Shown here: one piece after another, positions 24,023-32,045 of the stretch
Layout of the letters: every line of letters begins with the position of its first letter
Numbering within the stretch: position 1 is the stretch's first letter
Assembly (NCBI RefSeq): GCF_025963695.1
Contig: NZ_JAOQAH010000062.1
Span: 1 to 47,020, forward strand
Direction: 5' to 3'
Length of the DNA: 47,020 nt
Source of the DNA: Segetibacter sp.
GTDB taxonomy: Bacteria; Bacteroidota; Bacteroidia; Chitinophagales; Chitinophagaceae
The notes under the pieces: model-generated
Database searches by the model: none
Told to the model about the DNA's origin: nothing
What the model saw: the letters and a program-made list of their open reading frames with translations, nothing else
Program-made: the position numbers and the translations under genes

Positions 24023-24961
24023 ATGATGAACAAAATGCTTTCAGCTATTTTAATAATGAGCCTGCTGGCGTCTTGCTCAAAAGACCAGCAACAAATAAAT
24101 GTAGCCAAAGAAACGTATGCGCTACCAATTGACACATTATTCCCCGAAGGGATTGCGTATCACGAACAAACCGGTAACTTTTATACCGGTAGTGTTACGA
24201 GTGGCGATCTTCTTGAAGTAAATGTCGAAACTGGTGCAGCGAGAATTTTTGCAACAGGAGCTTCTCAGGATCGGAAAGCTGCAACAGGACTAAAAATTGA
24301 CCAAATGCAGCGGCTGTGGGTTTGTGGTGGTGCCGATAATAAAATACAGATTTTAAACTTAAATGGAACATTAATCAAAAGCTGGAATACCCAGGCACTT
24401 TTTGGGTCTGGTTTTATAAATGATTGTATTTATGATAATACGCATATTTATTTTACTGACTCAAGAGTTAGGAAAATTTACAGAACGAGCGTTACAGAAA
24501 GTACGCCCGGCAATATGGAAGAATGGCTAACCTTTACGGATGCTCAAATTGCCTATACAGCAACCGGAACAAACGCGAACGGTATAGTTGCCACACCCGA
24601 TAATAAATATCTAATTATTGTAGTTTCGAGCTCAGGAAAATTGTATAGGATTGAAAAAACAACGAAAGCTATAAGTGAGATAACGCTTAACACTCCAGTT
24701 ACGTCAGGTGACGGTTTGTACCTGGAAGGAAACACCCTTTATGTCTCAAGAAATGCCACTAATCTCATATTTCCCGTTACCCTAAATACGGATTATACTC
24801 AAGGAACTGTCGGAAATGGCTTTGGTACCAACCTCTTATTCAACACTACGATAGCAAAAGCCGGTAATTATTTTTTAGTAGTTAACGGTCAGCTTAATCG
24901 CAGAGCAGGGACTACGCCACCAGTGTTGCCATTTAGTGTTACCAGAGTGCCTATACCGTAG
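24023..24961 (+). CDS. SMP-30/gluconolactonase-like beta-propeller lipoprotein
   Basis: The 312-residue protein has a lipoprotein signal (MNKMLSAILIMSLLASCSKD, lipobox LLASC). The rest consists of repeated blade-like segments such as LFPEGIAYHEQTGNFYTGSV, GLKIDQMQRLWVCGGADN, NGIVATPDNKYLIIVVSSSG and SGDGLYLEGNTLYVSR. That is the pattern of SMP-30/lactonase-type six-bladed propellers, which often bind a metal. Whether it is a lactonase or only a binding propeller cannot be told. It is a single-gene unit, convergent with the arylesterase gene and ended by a shared hairpin. Confidence 0.78.
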   Translation: MMNKMLSAILIMSLLASCSKDQQQINVAKETYALPIDTLFPEGIAYHEQTGNFYTGSVTSGDLLEVNVETGAARIFATGASQDRKAATGLKIDQMQRLWVCGGADNKIQILNLNGTLIKSWNTQALFGSGFINDCIYDNTHIYFTDSRVRKIYRTSVTESTPGNMEEWLTFTDAQIAYTATGTNANGIVATPDNKYLIIVVSSSGKLYRIEKTTKAISEITLNTPVTSGDGLYLEGNTLYVSRNATNLIFPVTLNTDYTQGTVGNGFGTNLLFNTTIAKAGNYFLVVNGQLNRRAGTTPPVLPFSVTRVPIP

Positions 24962-24997
24962 CAGCGGTAGGATTTTGTGCCCTTTTTCTTTGGTTAA

Positions 24998-25059
24998 TAA
25001 TCAGAAAGCTACGCCGGTTCGCAAAATTTAGGTCATCCACCAATGTAGCTTTCTGATTA
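24998..25059. terminator. Long shared hairpin between two convergent genes
   Basis: Perfect 15-bp arms TAATCAGAAAGCTAC (24998-25012) and GTAGCTTTCTGATTA (25045-25059) enclose a 32-nt loop. The right arm contains the stop codon of the minus-strand arylesterase gene. No long T run follows, so it is an unusual bidirectional terminator or a 3'-end-stabilising stem for both transcripts. Confidence 0.6.
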
Positions 25060-25770
25060 AATATTAATCATTTTCCGTAAAACAGGCTCCAGCACAATCC
25101 AAACATTTTCAGCAAGTATTTTTGCCCCTGTAGAAGAGGGATGTATTCCATCGGGCTGGTTCAGTTCTCTGACCCCTCCCACCCGTTCCAGTAAGAAAGG
25201 CACAAGTGCCATGTCATTTTTCTTTGCCAACTCCGGAAATATGCTCCTGAACTGTAAACCATACTCCTGCCCCATGCTTGGCGGCATTTGCATACCTGCC
25301 AGTACTAATTGAGCATTGGGATATTTCTTTCTCACTTTATCTATGATTGCCTGCAAGTTTCTCTTTGTTTCAGCTACAGGTATTCCACGAAGCCCGTCAT
25401 TCGCTCCTAACTCCAAAACAAAAACATCTACAGGTTGCTTTAAAATCCAATCTATTCGTCCATTACCCCCTGCAGAAGTTTCGCCGCTTACCCCGGCATT
25501 AACTGATTTAAAAGGCAGTTTCGCAGAGTCTATTTTTTGCTGTATAACAGAAGGGAAAGATTCTGTAGGGTCTAAGCCGTACCCGGCGGTAAGACTATTA
25601 CCAAAAAAAAGTATGGTTCTTACTGGCTGGTTTACCGCATCAGTTTTTTCTTTCGCCAACTCGCCCGATCCCGACGTTTCATTTTTTGCACCTTCGCTAC
25701 AACTAAGTACACCTATCAGAAACAGAAAAAGCGCACCAAATACAAATCCTTTATTCAGAGAATAGAACAT
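25057..25770 (-). CDS. Arylesterase-like SGNH hydrolase, lipoprotein (TesA-type, first paralogue)
   Basis: The 237-residue protein has a lipoprotein signal (lipobox LIGVLSC) and an SGNH hydrolase domain. The blocks are FFGNSLTAGYGL (block I, nucleophile Ser, with Asn in place of the usual GDSL Asp), NAGVSGETSAGG (block II), LGANDGLRG (block III) and DGIHPS (block V Asp-His). It is TesA/arylesterase-like and probably periplasmic. A paralogue lies directly upstream, with a 55-bp gap. The nearby divergent ybbA-ybbP-like genes match the E. coli tesA-ybbA-ybbP neighbourhood, which supports the assignment. Confidence 0.88.
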   Translation of the reverse strand: MFYSLNKGFVFGALFLFLIGVLSCSEGAKNETSGSGELAKEKTDAVNQPVRTILFFGNSLTAGYGLDPTESFPSVIQQKIDSAKLPFKSVNAGVSGETSAGGNGRIDWILKQPVDVFVLELGANDGLRGIPVAETKRNLQAIIDKVRKKYPNAQLVLAGMQMPPSMGQEYGLQFRSIFPELAKKNDMALVPFLLERVGGVRELNQPDGIHPSSTGAKILAENVWIVLEPVLRKMINI

Positions 25771-25825
25771 ATCTTCTTGTTGTTACTTCTTATCAAAACT
25801 AAAATTCCATTCATTCAACACCGAA

Positions 25826-26473
25826 TTATTTTAAAACTTCTTTTAGTATGGCCCAAACATTCTCCGCCACTATTTTTTGCCCACTTGCAGATGGGTGTGC
25901 TCCATCCGGAAGATTCAAGTTCCTTATTCCAGCCACTCCCTCCAACAAGAAGGGTATAAGGACCATGTTGTTTTTTAAAGCTAAATCGGGAAACATCCGG
26001 CGAAAATCCTTCGCATGCTGCTGACCATAATAAGGCGGCACTTGCATTCCCGCTAAAATCATAATAGCTTTTGGATATCTCGCTTTAACCCTATCAATAA
26101 TTGCTTGAAGATTTCGCCACGTTTCTGCTACCGGAATGCCGCGTAATCCATCGTTCACTCCAAGCTCCAATACAAAAACATCTGTTTTATTATCTAAAAA
26201 CCTATCAATTCGATAAAAACCTCCTGCCGATGTATCTCCACTAATCCCCGCATTGACACATTTATACTTAAGTCCTGATGCATCTATTTTTCGCTGTACG
26301 ATAGCAGGAAATGATTGGGCAGAAGGTAAGCCGTAACCGGCGGTAAGACTATCACCAAAAAATAGAATCGTTTTTACCAACAAATCTGTAGAAGTAATAT
26401 GATCGTTTATTCCTGCCTTGTCTCCATCCGTTGCACGTCCCCTATTTACACTGGTTTCAAAAAAATTTGCCAT
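25826..26473 (-). CDS. Arylesterase-like SGNH hydrolase (TesA-type, second paralogue)
   Basis: The 215-residue protein is a close relative of its neighbour at 25057-25770 but has the standard block I FFGDSLTAGYGL. It also has NAGISGDTSAGG, LGVNDGLRG and DGAHPS, so the Ser-Gly-Asn-His set and Asp are complete. Unlike the neighbour it has no visible signal peptide (it begins MANFFETSVNRGRATD), so it is probably cytoplasmic unless the start lies elsewhere. The pair looks like a tandem duplication followed by divergence in location. The activity is most likely esterase/lysophospholipase/thioesterase. Confidence 0.88.
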   Translation of the reverse strand: MANFFETSVNRGRATDGDKAGINDHITSTDLLVKTILFFGDSLTAGYGLPSAQSFPAIVQRKIDASGLKYKCVNAGISGDTSAGGFYRIDRFLDNKTDVFVLELGVNDGLRGIPVAETWRNLQAIIDRVKARYPKAIMILAGMQVPPYYGQQHAKDFRRMFPDLALKNNMVLIPFLLEGVAGIRNLNLPDGAHPSASGQKIVAENVWAILKEVLK

Positions 26474-26558
26474 AAATATTAATCCTTTTTATATCTCTGC
26501 GAATCAAATTCACTCTCATCATCTTTTCAATTCTGTCAACTTTCAACCGACCTTAACT

Positions 26559-26587
26559 GTTGCTCATTAAATAAACAAGTACATTTA
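26559..26587 (+). promoter_or_regulatory. Candidate promoter of the ABC transporter genes
   Basis: TTG at 26560-26562, a 17-bp spacer and TACATTTA at 26580-26587 (one mismatch from TAnnTTTG) form a Bacteroidota-type promoter. It lies about 30 bp before the GTG start at 26617. Confidence 0.38.
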
Positions 26588-26616
26588 TTATGAGACAACT
26601 AAACTTAAATTAGACA

Positions 26617-27318
26617 GTGACGATCCTAAACATACAAAGCGTAAGCAAAACATATCAAAGCACAGGCCGCACGTTGACTGTGTTAGACAACATTAACTTT
26701 TCGGTGGAAAGCGGTACTACTATGTCTATTGTCGGTCCCTCAGGGAGCGGCAAAACAACTTTACTTGGACTGTGTGCGGGCCTTGACAGGTCAAGTACGG
26801 GCATTATAGAGTTGCATAATGTGAGGCTGGATGACTTAAATGAAGACCAGCGGGCGCAGGTCCGTAATCAATACGTCGGATTTATTTTTCAGAACTTCCA
26901 GTTAATGCCAACATTAACAGCCCTTGAAAATGTAATGGTGCCAATGGAACTAAGAGGTGAGAAAAAAATAAAACCGATAGCTATGGACTTGCTTGAAAAA
27001 GTAGGTCTTGCAGATCGCGGTCATCACTATCCTGCGCAGTTGAGCGGGGGTGAACAACAAAGAGTGTCTCTCGCCCGTGCCTTTTCAAATAAGCCACGGA
27101 TATTGTTTGCAGATGAACCGACAGGAAGCCTCGACGCTGAAACAAGTGAGAAAGTCATCGAGCTTATTTTTGGCTTGAATAAGGAAGCGGGCACTACCCT
27201 CGTCTTGGTCACGCACGACAATGATCTTGCTTCTAAAACACAGAGAATTATAAGGATTAAAGGCGGAAGAATAGTGAGTGATGCCCCTACCCTAAAGGGA
27301 GAAGAGCATAATTGTTGA
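26617..27318 (+). CDS. ABC transporter ATP-binding protein (YbbA-like, MacB/LolD group)
   Basis: The 233-residue ATPase starts with GTG. It has Walker A (GPSGSGKTT), the Q-loop (FIFQNFQLMPTL), the ABC signature (LSGGEQQRVSLARA), Walker B (ILFADEPTGSLD) and the switch His (VLVTHDND). The LMPTLTALENVMVPMELRG segment is typical of the LolD/MacB/YbbA group. It powers the FtsX-like permease that starts four bases after its stop codon. In E. coli the equivalent pair is next to tesA, and here two TesA-like genes are divergent from it. A role in releasing or extracting envelope lipid-linked substrates is inference. Confidence 0.92.
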   Translation: MTILNIQSVSKTYQSTGRTLTVLDNINFSVESGTTMSIVGPSGSGKTTLLGLCAGLDRSSTGIIELHNVRLDDLNEDQRAQVRNQYVGFIFQNFQLMPTLTALENVMVPMELRGEKKIKPIAMDLLEKVGLADRGHHYPAQLSGGEQQRVSLARAFSNKPRILFADEPTGSLDAETSEKVIELIFGLNKEAGTTLVLVTHDNDLASKTQRIIRIKGGRIVSDAPTLKGEEHNC

Positions 27319-27322
27319 TTAA

Positions 27323-29917
27323 ATGAAAAGACCGGAACAAGTTAATAAAATGAGTGACTACAAAATTGATGACAGTAAAGCTCCTTTTAGGGCAGGGGTG
27401 TCTTGGCTTTTTCTTATGGCATGGAGAGATAGCCGTCGTAACTTCTCGCGGTTGTTATTGTTTGTTTCTTCTATCATTTTAGGTATTGCAGCACTGGTAG
27501 CAATTTATTCTTTAGGAGATAATCTAAGAAAAGACATTGATGCACAGGCAGCAGGATTGATTGGGGCCGACCTGGAAATTTCCACAAACAGGGCCGTAGA
27601 GCCACAGATGAAAAACTTGCTCGATTCGCTGGGTGACCGAAAATCAGAGGAGCGCTCTTTTGCCTCCATGATCTTTTTTCCTAAAACCCAGGGAACAAGG
27701 CTGGTGCAAATAAAAGCGCTACAAGGCGGCTTCCCCTATTATGGATCATTAGAAACAGACCCTATAGCGGCAGGTACATCTTTTCGAAATTCGAAATCGG
27801 CATTAGTAGATAAAACGCTCCTGTTGCAGTACAACGCCAAAGTAGGTGACAGTGTAAAAATTGGCGACATCTCCTTTGTAATAGCAGGCGCCTTACTAAA
27901 AGCACCGGGACAAACAGGTATCTCAGCATCCGTTGCCCCAGTCGTTTACATACCGCTTAATTTTCTGCACCAAACCGGACTTTCACAAAAAGGTAGCCGG
28001 ATCAACTACAAATATTATTATAAGTATGACACACCCGTTAATATAGAACAGCTTGTAAAAAAACTGGAACCGAGACTTGATAAAGAGGGTTTCAATTATA
28101 ACACCGTTGAAAATCAAAAGGAGAATACAGGCAGAGCTTTCAGCGATCTGACTAAATTTTTATCATTAGTCGGTTTCATTGCCTTATTACTCGGTTGTAT
28201 AGGAGTTGCGAGCGCTATTCATATTTATATGAAAGAAAAAGTGGGGTCTATTGCCATACTGAGGTGCCTTGGGGTAAAGGCAATACAAGCGTTTTTAATT
28301 TACCTGATACAAATCGTCGGAATAGCTTTAATTGGTTCTGTCATTGGTGCTATTCTGGGAACTGTTATTCAACAATTTCTTCCTATTGTTTTAAAAGATG
28401 TTATTCCCGTTGAAATAACAACTTCTATATCGTGGCCGGCAATTGGCCAGGGTATTGTTTTAGGCATCTTTATATCAATTCTGTTTGCGTTACTGCCGCT
28501 GGTTTCGTTGCGAAAGATTTCACCGCTCAATACACTTCGGTTATCATTTAGCGACGACACTACAAACAGCGACAGGGCCAGGTGGCTGGTTTATGGATTA
28601 ATCCTGTTATTCATATTTTCCTTTACCTGGCAACAATTACGCGATTGGAAAGAAACTTTTTTCTTTACAGCAGGAATATTAGTTGCTTTTGGTATTCTTG
28701 CTGCCATTGCAAAGCTAACGATGTGGTCTGTCCGCAAGTTCTTCCCATCGTCGTGGAGCTATTTGTGGAGACAAGGATTAGCCAATTTATATCGGCCAAA
28801 TAACCAAACCATTATTCTCATTGTTTCTATTGGCCTGGGAACTTTTTTCATCTGCACCTTATTTTCTATTCAGTCAATGTTATTAGGCCGCATTTCATTA
28901 TCTGCCAGTGGCAATCAACCAAACATGGTTTTGTTCGATATCCAAACTGCACAAAAAGAACAGGTATCAGCGCTGGCAAAAGAATATCGTTTGCCCGTGC
29001 TGCAACAAGTGCCCATTGTAAACATGCGGCTTCAGTCTATTAACGGAAGAACAGGAGAAACAATTAATAATAAAGACAGCGGTTTAAGGCGGGGTGCGTT
29101 TACAAGAGAGTACCGTGTTACTTATAGAAGCGTACTAACCGCATCGGAAAAACTGACCGAGGGTACCTGGCATCCGGCAGTTGAAGGTGCTGCACAAACG
29201 CCTCACATATCTGTTGAGGAAGGTTGGGCAAGGCGACAAAAACTGAAGATTGGAGATACGATGGTTTTTAACGTGCAAGGCGCAATGGTTTCAACAATTA
29301 TTGGCAGTTTTCGCGAGGTTGATTGGAGTCGCGTTCAAACAAACTTTCTCGTTGTGTTTCCTAAAGGTGTCCTCGAAGATGCACCCCAGTTTAACGTATT
29401 GCTTACCCGCGTAACATCTGATGAAGCTTCTGCCCGTTTTCAACAAGCGATGGTAAAAAGCTTTCCTAACGTATCTATTATTGATCTCGGCCTCGTGCTA
29501 AAAACGCTTGATGACATTCTGGGAAAGATCGGTTTCGTGATCCGTTTCATGGCAGGCTTCAGTATTGTTACCGGACTTATCGTGTTAATTGCATCTGTGC
29601 TCATCAGCAAGTACCAGCGCATACAGGAAAGTGTACTTCTTCGAACCCTGGGTGCAAGCAGGCGTCAAATTCTTACCATTACTGCCCTTGAATATTTTTT
29701 CCTCGGCGCGTTGGCCTCCTTAACTGGTATCATACTATCACTTCTTGCATCATGGGCGCTCGCTACATATACTTTCAAAACTGTTTTTAGTGTCAGCCCT
29801 CTTCCACTTATAATAGTTTTTGCTTTAATCTGTTTACTAACCGTTGCAATTGGCCTAATAAATATCAGGGGAGTATTAAAGAGAAGTCCGTTAGAGGTCT
29901 TAAGAGGTGAAGCGTGA
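27323..29917 (+). CDS. FtsX-like ABC transporter permease (YbbP-like)
   Basis: The 864-residue membrane protein has an N-terminal helix (about residues 45-65), a large extracytoplasmic domain, an FtsX core of three helices (about 285-405), then two central helices and a second extracytoplasmic domain. A second FtsX core (about 745-850) follows and contains RIQESVLLRTLGASRRQI. The size and two-core plan match YbbP-type permeases. The ending RGVLKRSPLEVLRGE is the normal C-terminus of the family. The start could be the ATG at 27323 or Met 10. It is co-transcribed with the ATPase gene and ended by the hairpin at 29902-29962. Confidence 0.92.
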   Translation: MKRPEQVNKMSDYKIDDSKAPFRAGVSWLFLMAWRDSRRNFSRLLLFVSSIILGIAALVAIYSLGDNLRKDIDAQAAGLIGADLEISTNRAVEPQMKNLLDSLGDRKSEERSFASMIFFPKTQGTRLVQIKALQGGFPYYGSLETDPIAAGTSFRNSKSALVDKTLLLQYNAKVGDSVKIGDISFVIAGALLKAPGQTGISASVAPVVYIPLNFLHQTGLSQKGSRINYKYYYKYDTPVNIEQLVKKLEPRLDKEGFNYNTVENQKENTGRAFSDLTKFLSLVGFIALLLGCIGVASAIHIYMKEKVGSIAILRCLGVKAIQAFLIYLIQIVGIALIGSVIGAILGTVIQQFLPIVLKDVIPVEITTSISWPAIGQGIVLGIFISILFALLPLVSLRKISPLNTLRLSFSDDTTNSDRARWLVYGLILLFIFSFTWQQLRDWKETFFFTAGILVAFGILAAIAKLTMWSVRKFFPSSWSYLWRQGLANLYRPNNQTIILIVSIGLGTFFICTLFSIQSMLLGRISLSASGNQPNMVLFDIQTAQKEQVSALAKEYRLPVLQQVPIVNMRLQSINGRTGETINNKDSGLRRGAFTREYRVTYRSVLTASEKLTEGTWHPAVEGAAQTPHISVEEGWARRQKLKIGDTMVFNVQGAMVSTIIGSFREVDWSRVQTNFLVVFPKGVLEDAPQFNVLLTRVTSDEASARFQQAMVKSFPNVSIIDLGLVLKTLDDILGKIGFVIRFMAGFSIVTGLIVLIASVLISKYQRIQESVLLRTLGASRRQILTITALEYFFLGALASLTGIILSLLASWALATYTFKTVFSVSPLPLIIVFALICLLTVAIGLINIRGVLKRSPLEVLRGEA

Positions 29918-29962
29918 CCTGTATTTCTGTTAAACATCAACCACTACTATCACCTCTTTTTT
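29902..29962 (+). terminator. Terminator after the ABC permease gene
   Basis: AAGAGGTGA (29902-29910) pairs with TCACCTCTT (29950-29958), followed by TTTT. The 39-nt loop contains the stop codon of the permease gene. The arms are perfect over 9 bp. Confidence 0.55.
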
Positions 29963-30110
29963 CGGTCAATCGTTAACAATCTACTGTCAAGTTTTTTTTT
30001 GGCACCAGCAGTATCAATATAAAGAGACACCGTTGCCACGCTCGCTTCTACCGCAAGCCGTTATTGAACTTTTTGAAAGCAATTTTTATCAACGAACAAA
30101 TAACTTATCC

Positions 30111-31583
30111 TCAAAACCACCTCTCAAAAAACTTCCATGCGTTTGTTTGAAAGATGTTTTGAACAATAACATCTGACTTTATCTTATTGAAATTGTTTTT
30201 CAGTCTGCTGCTGCTATTTTGCATGTAATTAAATGCGTGCCTTTCAAGAAACGATTTCAAATCAGGATATTGCTCCACGGTCCAGAAGCTGTTGAGAGGA
30301 TCAACAATACCATCGTAATCAGAACCAATTGCCAGGTTGCCCCATGCAAATAACCCGTTTGCGTCTAACAACTCAGCTACGTACTGAACCTGTTTCCAAA
30401 CCAGTTCACTTCTGTAATGCATAATCTTATTTCTGAAAAAAGAGTGTTTTGTTCCCCTGATTGTTTCATCGTTGGCCACTCTTCTTTCATCTAATTGCAA
30501 ACCCATAATACCATTAGAACGCACCATCTCAATAATCTCATCGTCATAAAAATTAATCTCTTTATCATTGAAAGTGCTTCCCAGTTCAGGATAATGAGAA
30601 TGGGTTGCACCCATGGTTGGCAGGCCATTACAAACCCCATGACTAATTATAACCGGAACATCAGCGTACTGGCTCTTGCGCATTTCGAAAAACTGCTTTC
30701 TGGCGAGTGGGCTAAGGTGTTTTATATCTATAAAAATGCGCTTTCCTGCGGCGTTATCGAGAAGTATACTTAGCACCTCTCTACCAAGTGGAGTAAAGCC
30801 TGTCCCCATCCCCAGCTTTTGGTCACAGTTCTTTGCAATAAGACCTTTTAAGCTTTCTGAGTGACCGCAGAGCTCGTTGTAAAAGTGGTGCGTAAAGGCA
30901 ACAAACCACGGTTTGTGAGGATGGTTTTTTAAAGCAAGTGCATTGGCTTTAATTTCTGCGGGGTTGGCTTTTGTATTAGTAGTACTACGGGCAGGATCTA
31001 TTCCTGCATTAAGTACATGCATTCCTTCAATGGAAGGGATGATGGCAATGTGAATGACCTTATCATCTTTAGTTGAAGCGAGCTCTATTTCGTTTTGGTT
31101 GGCAACGGCTTTTAATTCGTTGAAGTTATGAACAATTTTATAAGCATAATTATTACCATCAATATCTACAACCACTTCATTAGCTTGTTCTAAATAACTG
31201 TATTCTTTCAACAAATCCTTGAAGTAATTTTGAATTCCCTGTATTTCGTTAATACGATCAGGGCCTACCTGGGTGGCAAAATCTTCAAGAATATCTGCAA
31301 GTATTCCTGTACCGAGCTTATTATTAAAGAACCACTTTTCGATAGTGCCTAAAGAAACTACTAATACCCAAAGTTTTCCGTATGCGCATGCCGAAAGATT
31401 TGCCTGTGAGAATTTCGTAACGCTCATTACCTGGTTCAGTAATTTTTCTGACAGCCTGGGAGGGTCGTAAAACCACATGCTACTTTTATTATTTACGTCA
31501 GTAGACTGGTTGCCGGAAGAACGGCCTAAAGGTTTTAGCGTTGGATGACAATGCAGATCAATAGCAAAATCGATAGAAAGCAT
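30111..31583 (-). CDS. Membrane dipeptidase-like peptidase, family M19
   Basis: The 490-residue protein carries the metal-binding elements of M19 dipeptidases in order: DLHCHP near residue 10, IPSIEGMHVL (bridging Glu), VAFTHHFYNELCGHS, FIDIKHLSP, PVIISHG and AIGSDYDGI. No signal peptide is visible, so it appears cytoplasmic. It is longer than the usual 330-400 residues because of insertions near residues 60-170. It likely cleaves dipeptides or a related amide. It is divergent from the M16 protease gene across a 462-bp gap. Confidence 0.83.
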   Translation of the reverse strand: MLSIDFAIDLHCHPTLKPLGRSSGNQSTDVNNKSSMWFYDPPRLSEKLLNQVMSVTKFSQANLSACAYGKLWVLVVSLGTIEKWFFNNKLGTGILADILEDFATQVGPDRINEIQGIQNYFKDLLKEYSYLEQANEVVVDIDGNNYAYKIVHNFNELKAVANQNEIELASTKDDKVIHIAIIPSIEGMHVLNAGIDPARSTTNTKANPAEIKANALALKNHPHKPWFVAFTHHFYNELCGHSESLKGLIAKNCDQKLGMGTGFTPLGREVLSILLDNAAGKRIFIDIKHLSPLARKQFFEMRKSQYADVPVIISHGVCNGLPTMGATHSHYPELGSTFNDKEINFYDDEIIEMVRSNGIMGLQLDERRVANDETIRGTKHSFFRNKIMHYRSELVWKQVQYVAELLDANGLFAWGNLAIGSDYDGIVDPLNSFWTVEQYPDLKSFLERHAFNYMQNSSSRLKNNFNKIKSDVIVQNIFQTNAWKFFERWF

Positions 31584-32045
31584 AAGGTTGATTGTTTAGA
31601 GATTAAAGTGCTAAGACATTAACTTAAGCCATGCCTTTAAAAAGTATTAAATGCAGCGTTGTTTGTTATAAAGCAAAAAGGACTAAAAGTTATAAGGAAA
31701 GGGATGGCTAATCCGTATACTGGAGCGTCAGTTATTACTTTTTATAAAAATGGAAAACATATAGTTCAAATGCAAGCATTCGTTCTGATTTATTTTAAGC
31801 CGGCTAATATGCAGGAATAAGATTGATTCCATAATAAGATTGCTTTCAAAAAACAATATAACACGATGAAAAGCTGCCGGGAATTACTACAAGTACAAGG
31901 GAGCTGAAACGCAAGGAAAGCTGAGTAGAGGTTAGCTGTCAGCCCAAGAAAAAAATAACTTAATACTTAGCGGAAACACCGATAATAAGGTTATAAACAA
32001 AACTTATTTAATAGATTGCCGAATCTTTTAAATAAAAATGCGTGC
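31584..32045. other. Divergent intergenic stretch between the M19 and M16 peptidase genes
   Basis: This 462-bp AT-rich stretch should hold both promoters, but I could not single out a convincing pair of boxes. At 31893-31915 a segment beginning GTACAAGGGAGCTGAAACGC faintly resembles the dispersed repeat but lacks the core, so I do not count it. No gene is supported. Confidence 0.45.

Noticed and set aside
30032..30051. GTTGCCACGCTCGCTTCTAC as a further dispersed repeat copy
   Set aside because: It matches the consensus in length and partly in sequence but lacks the GYGTCRC core, so similarity may be chance.
31893..31915. GTACAAGGGAGCTGAAACGC segment as a repeat copy
   Set aside because: The right arm is similar, but the core dyad is not present. 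I did not count it.
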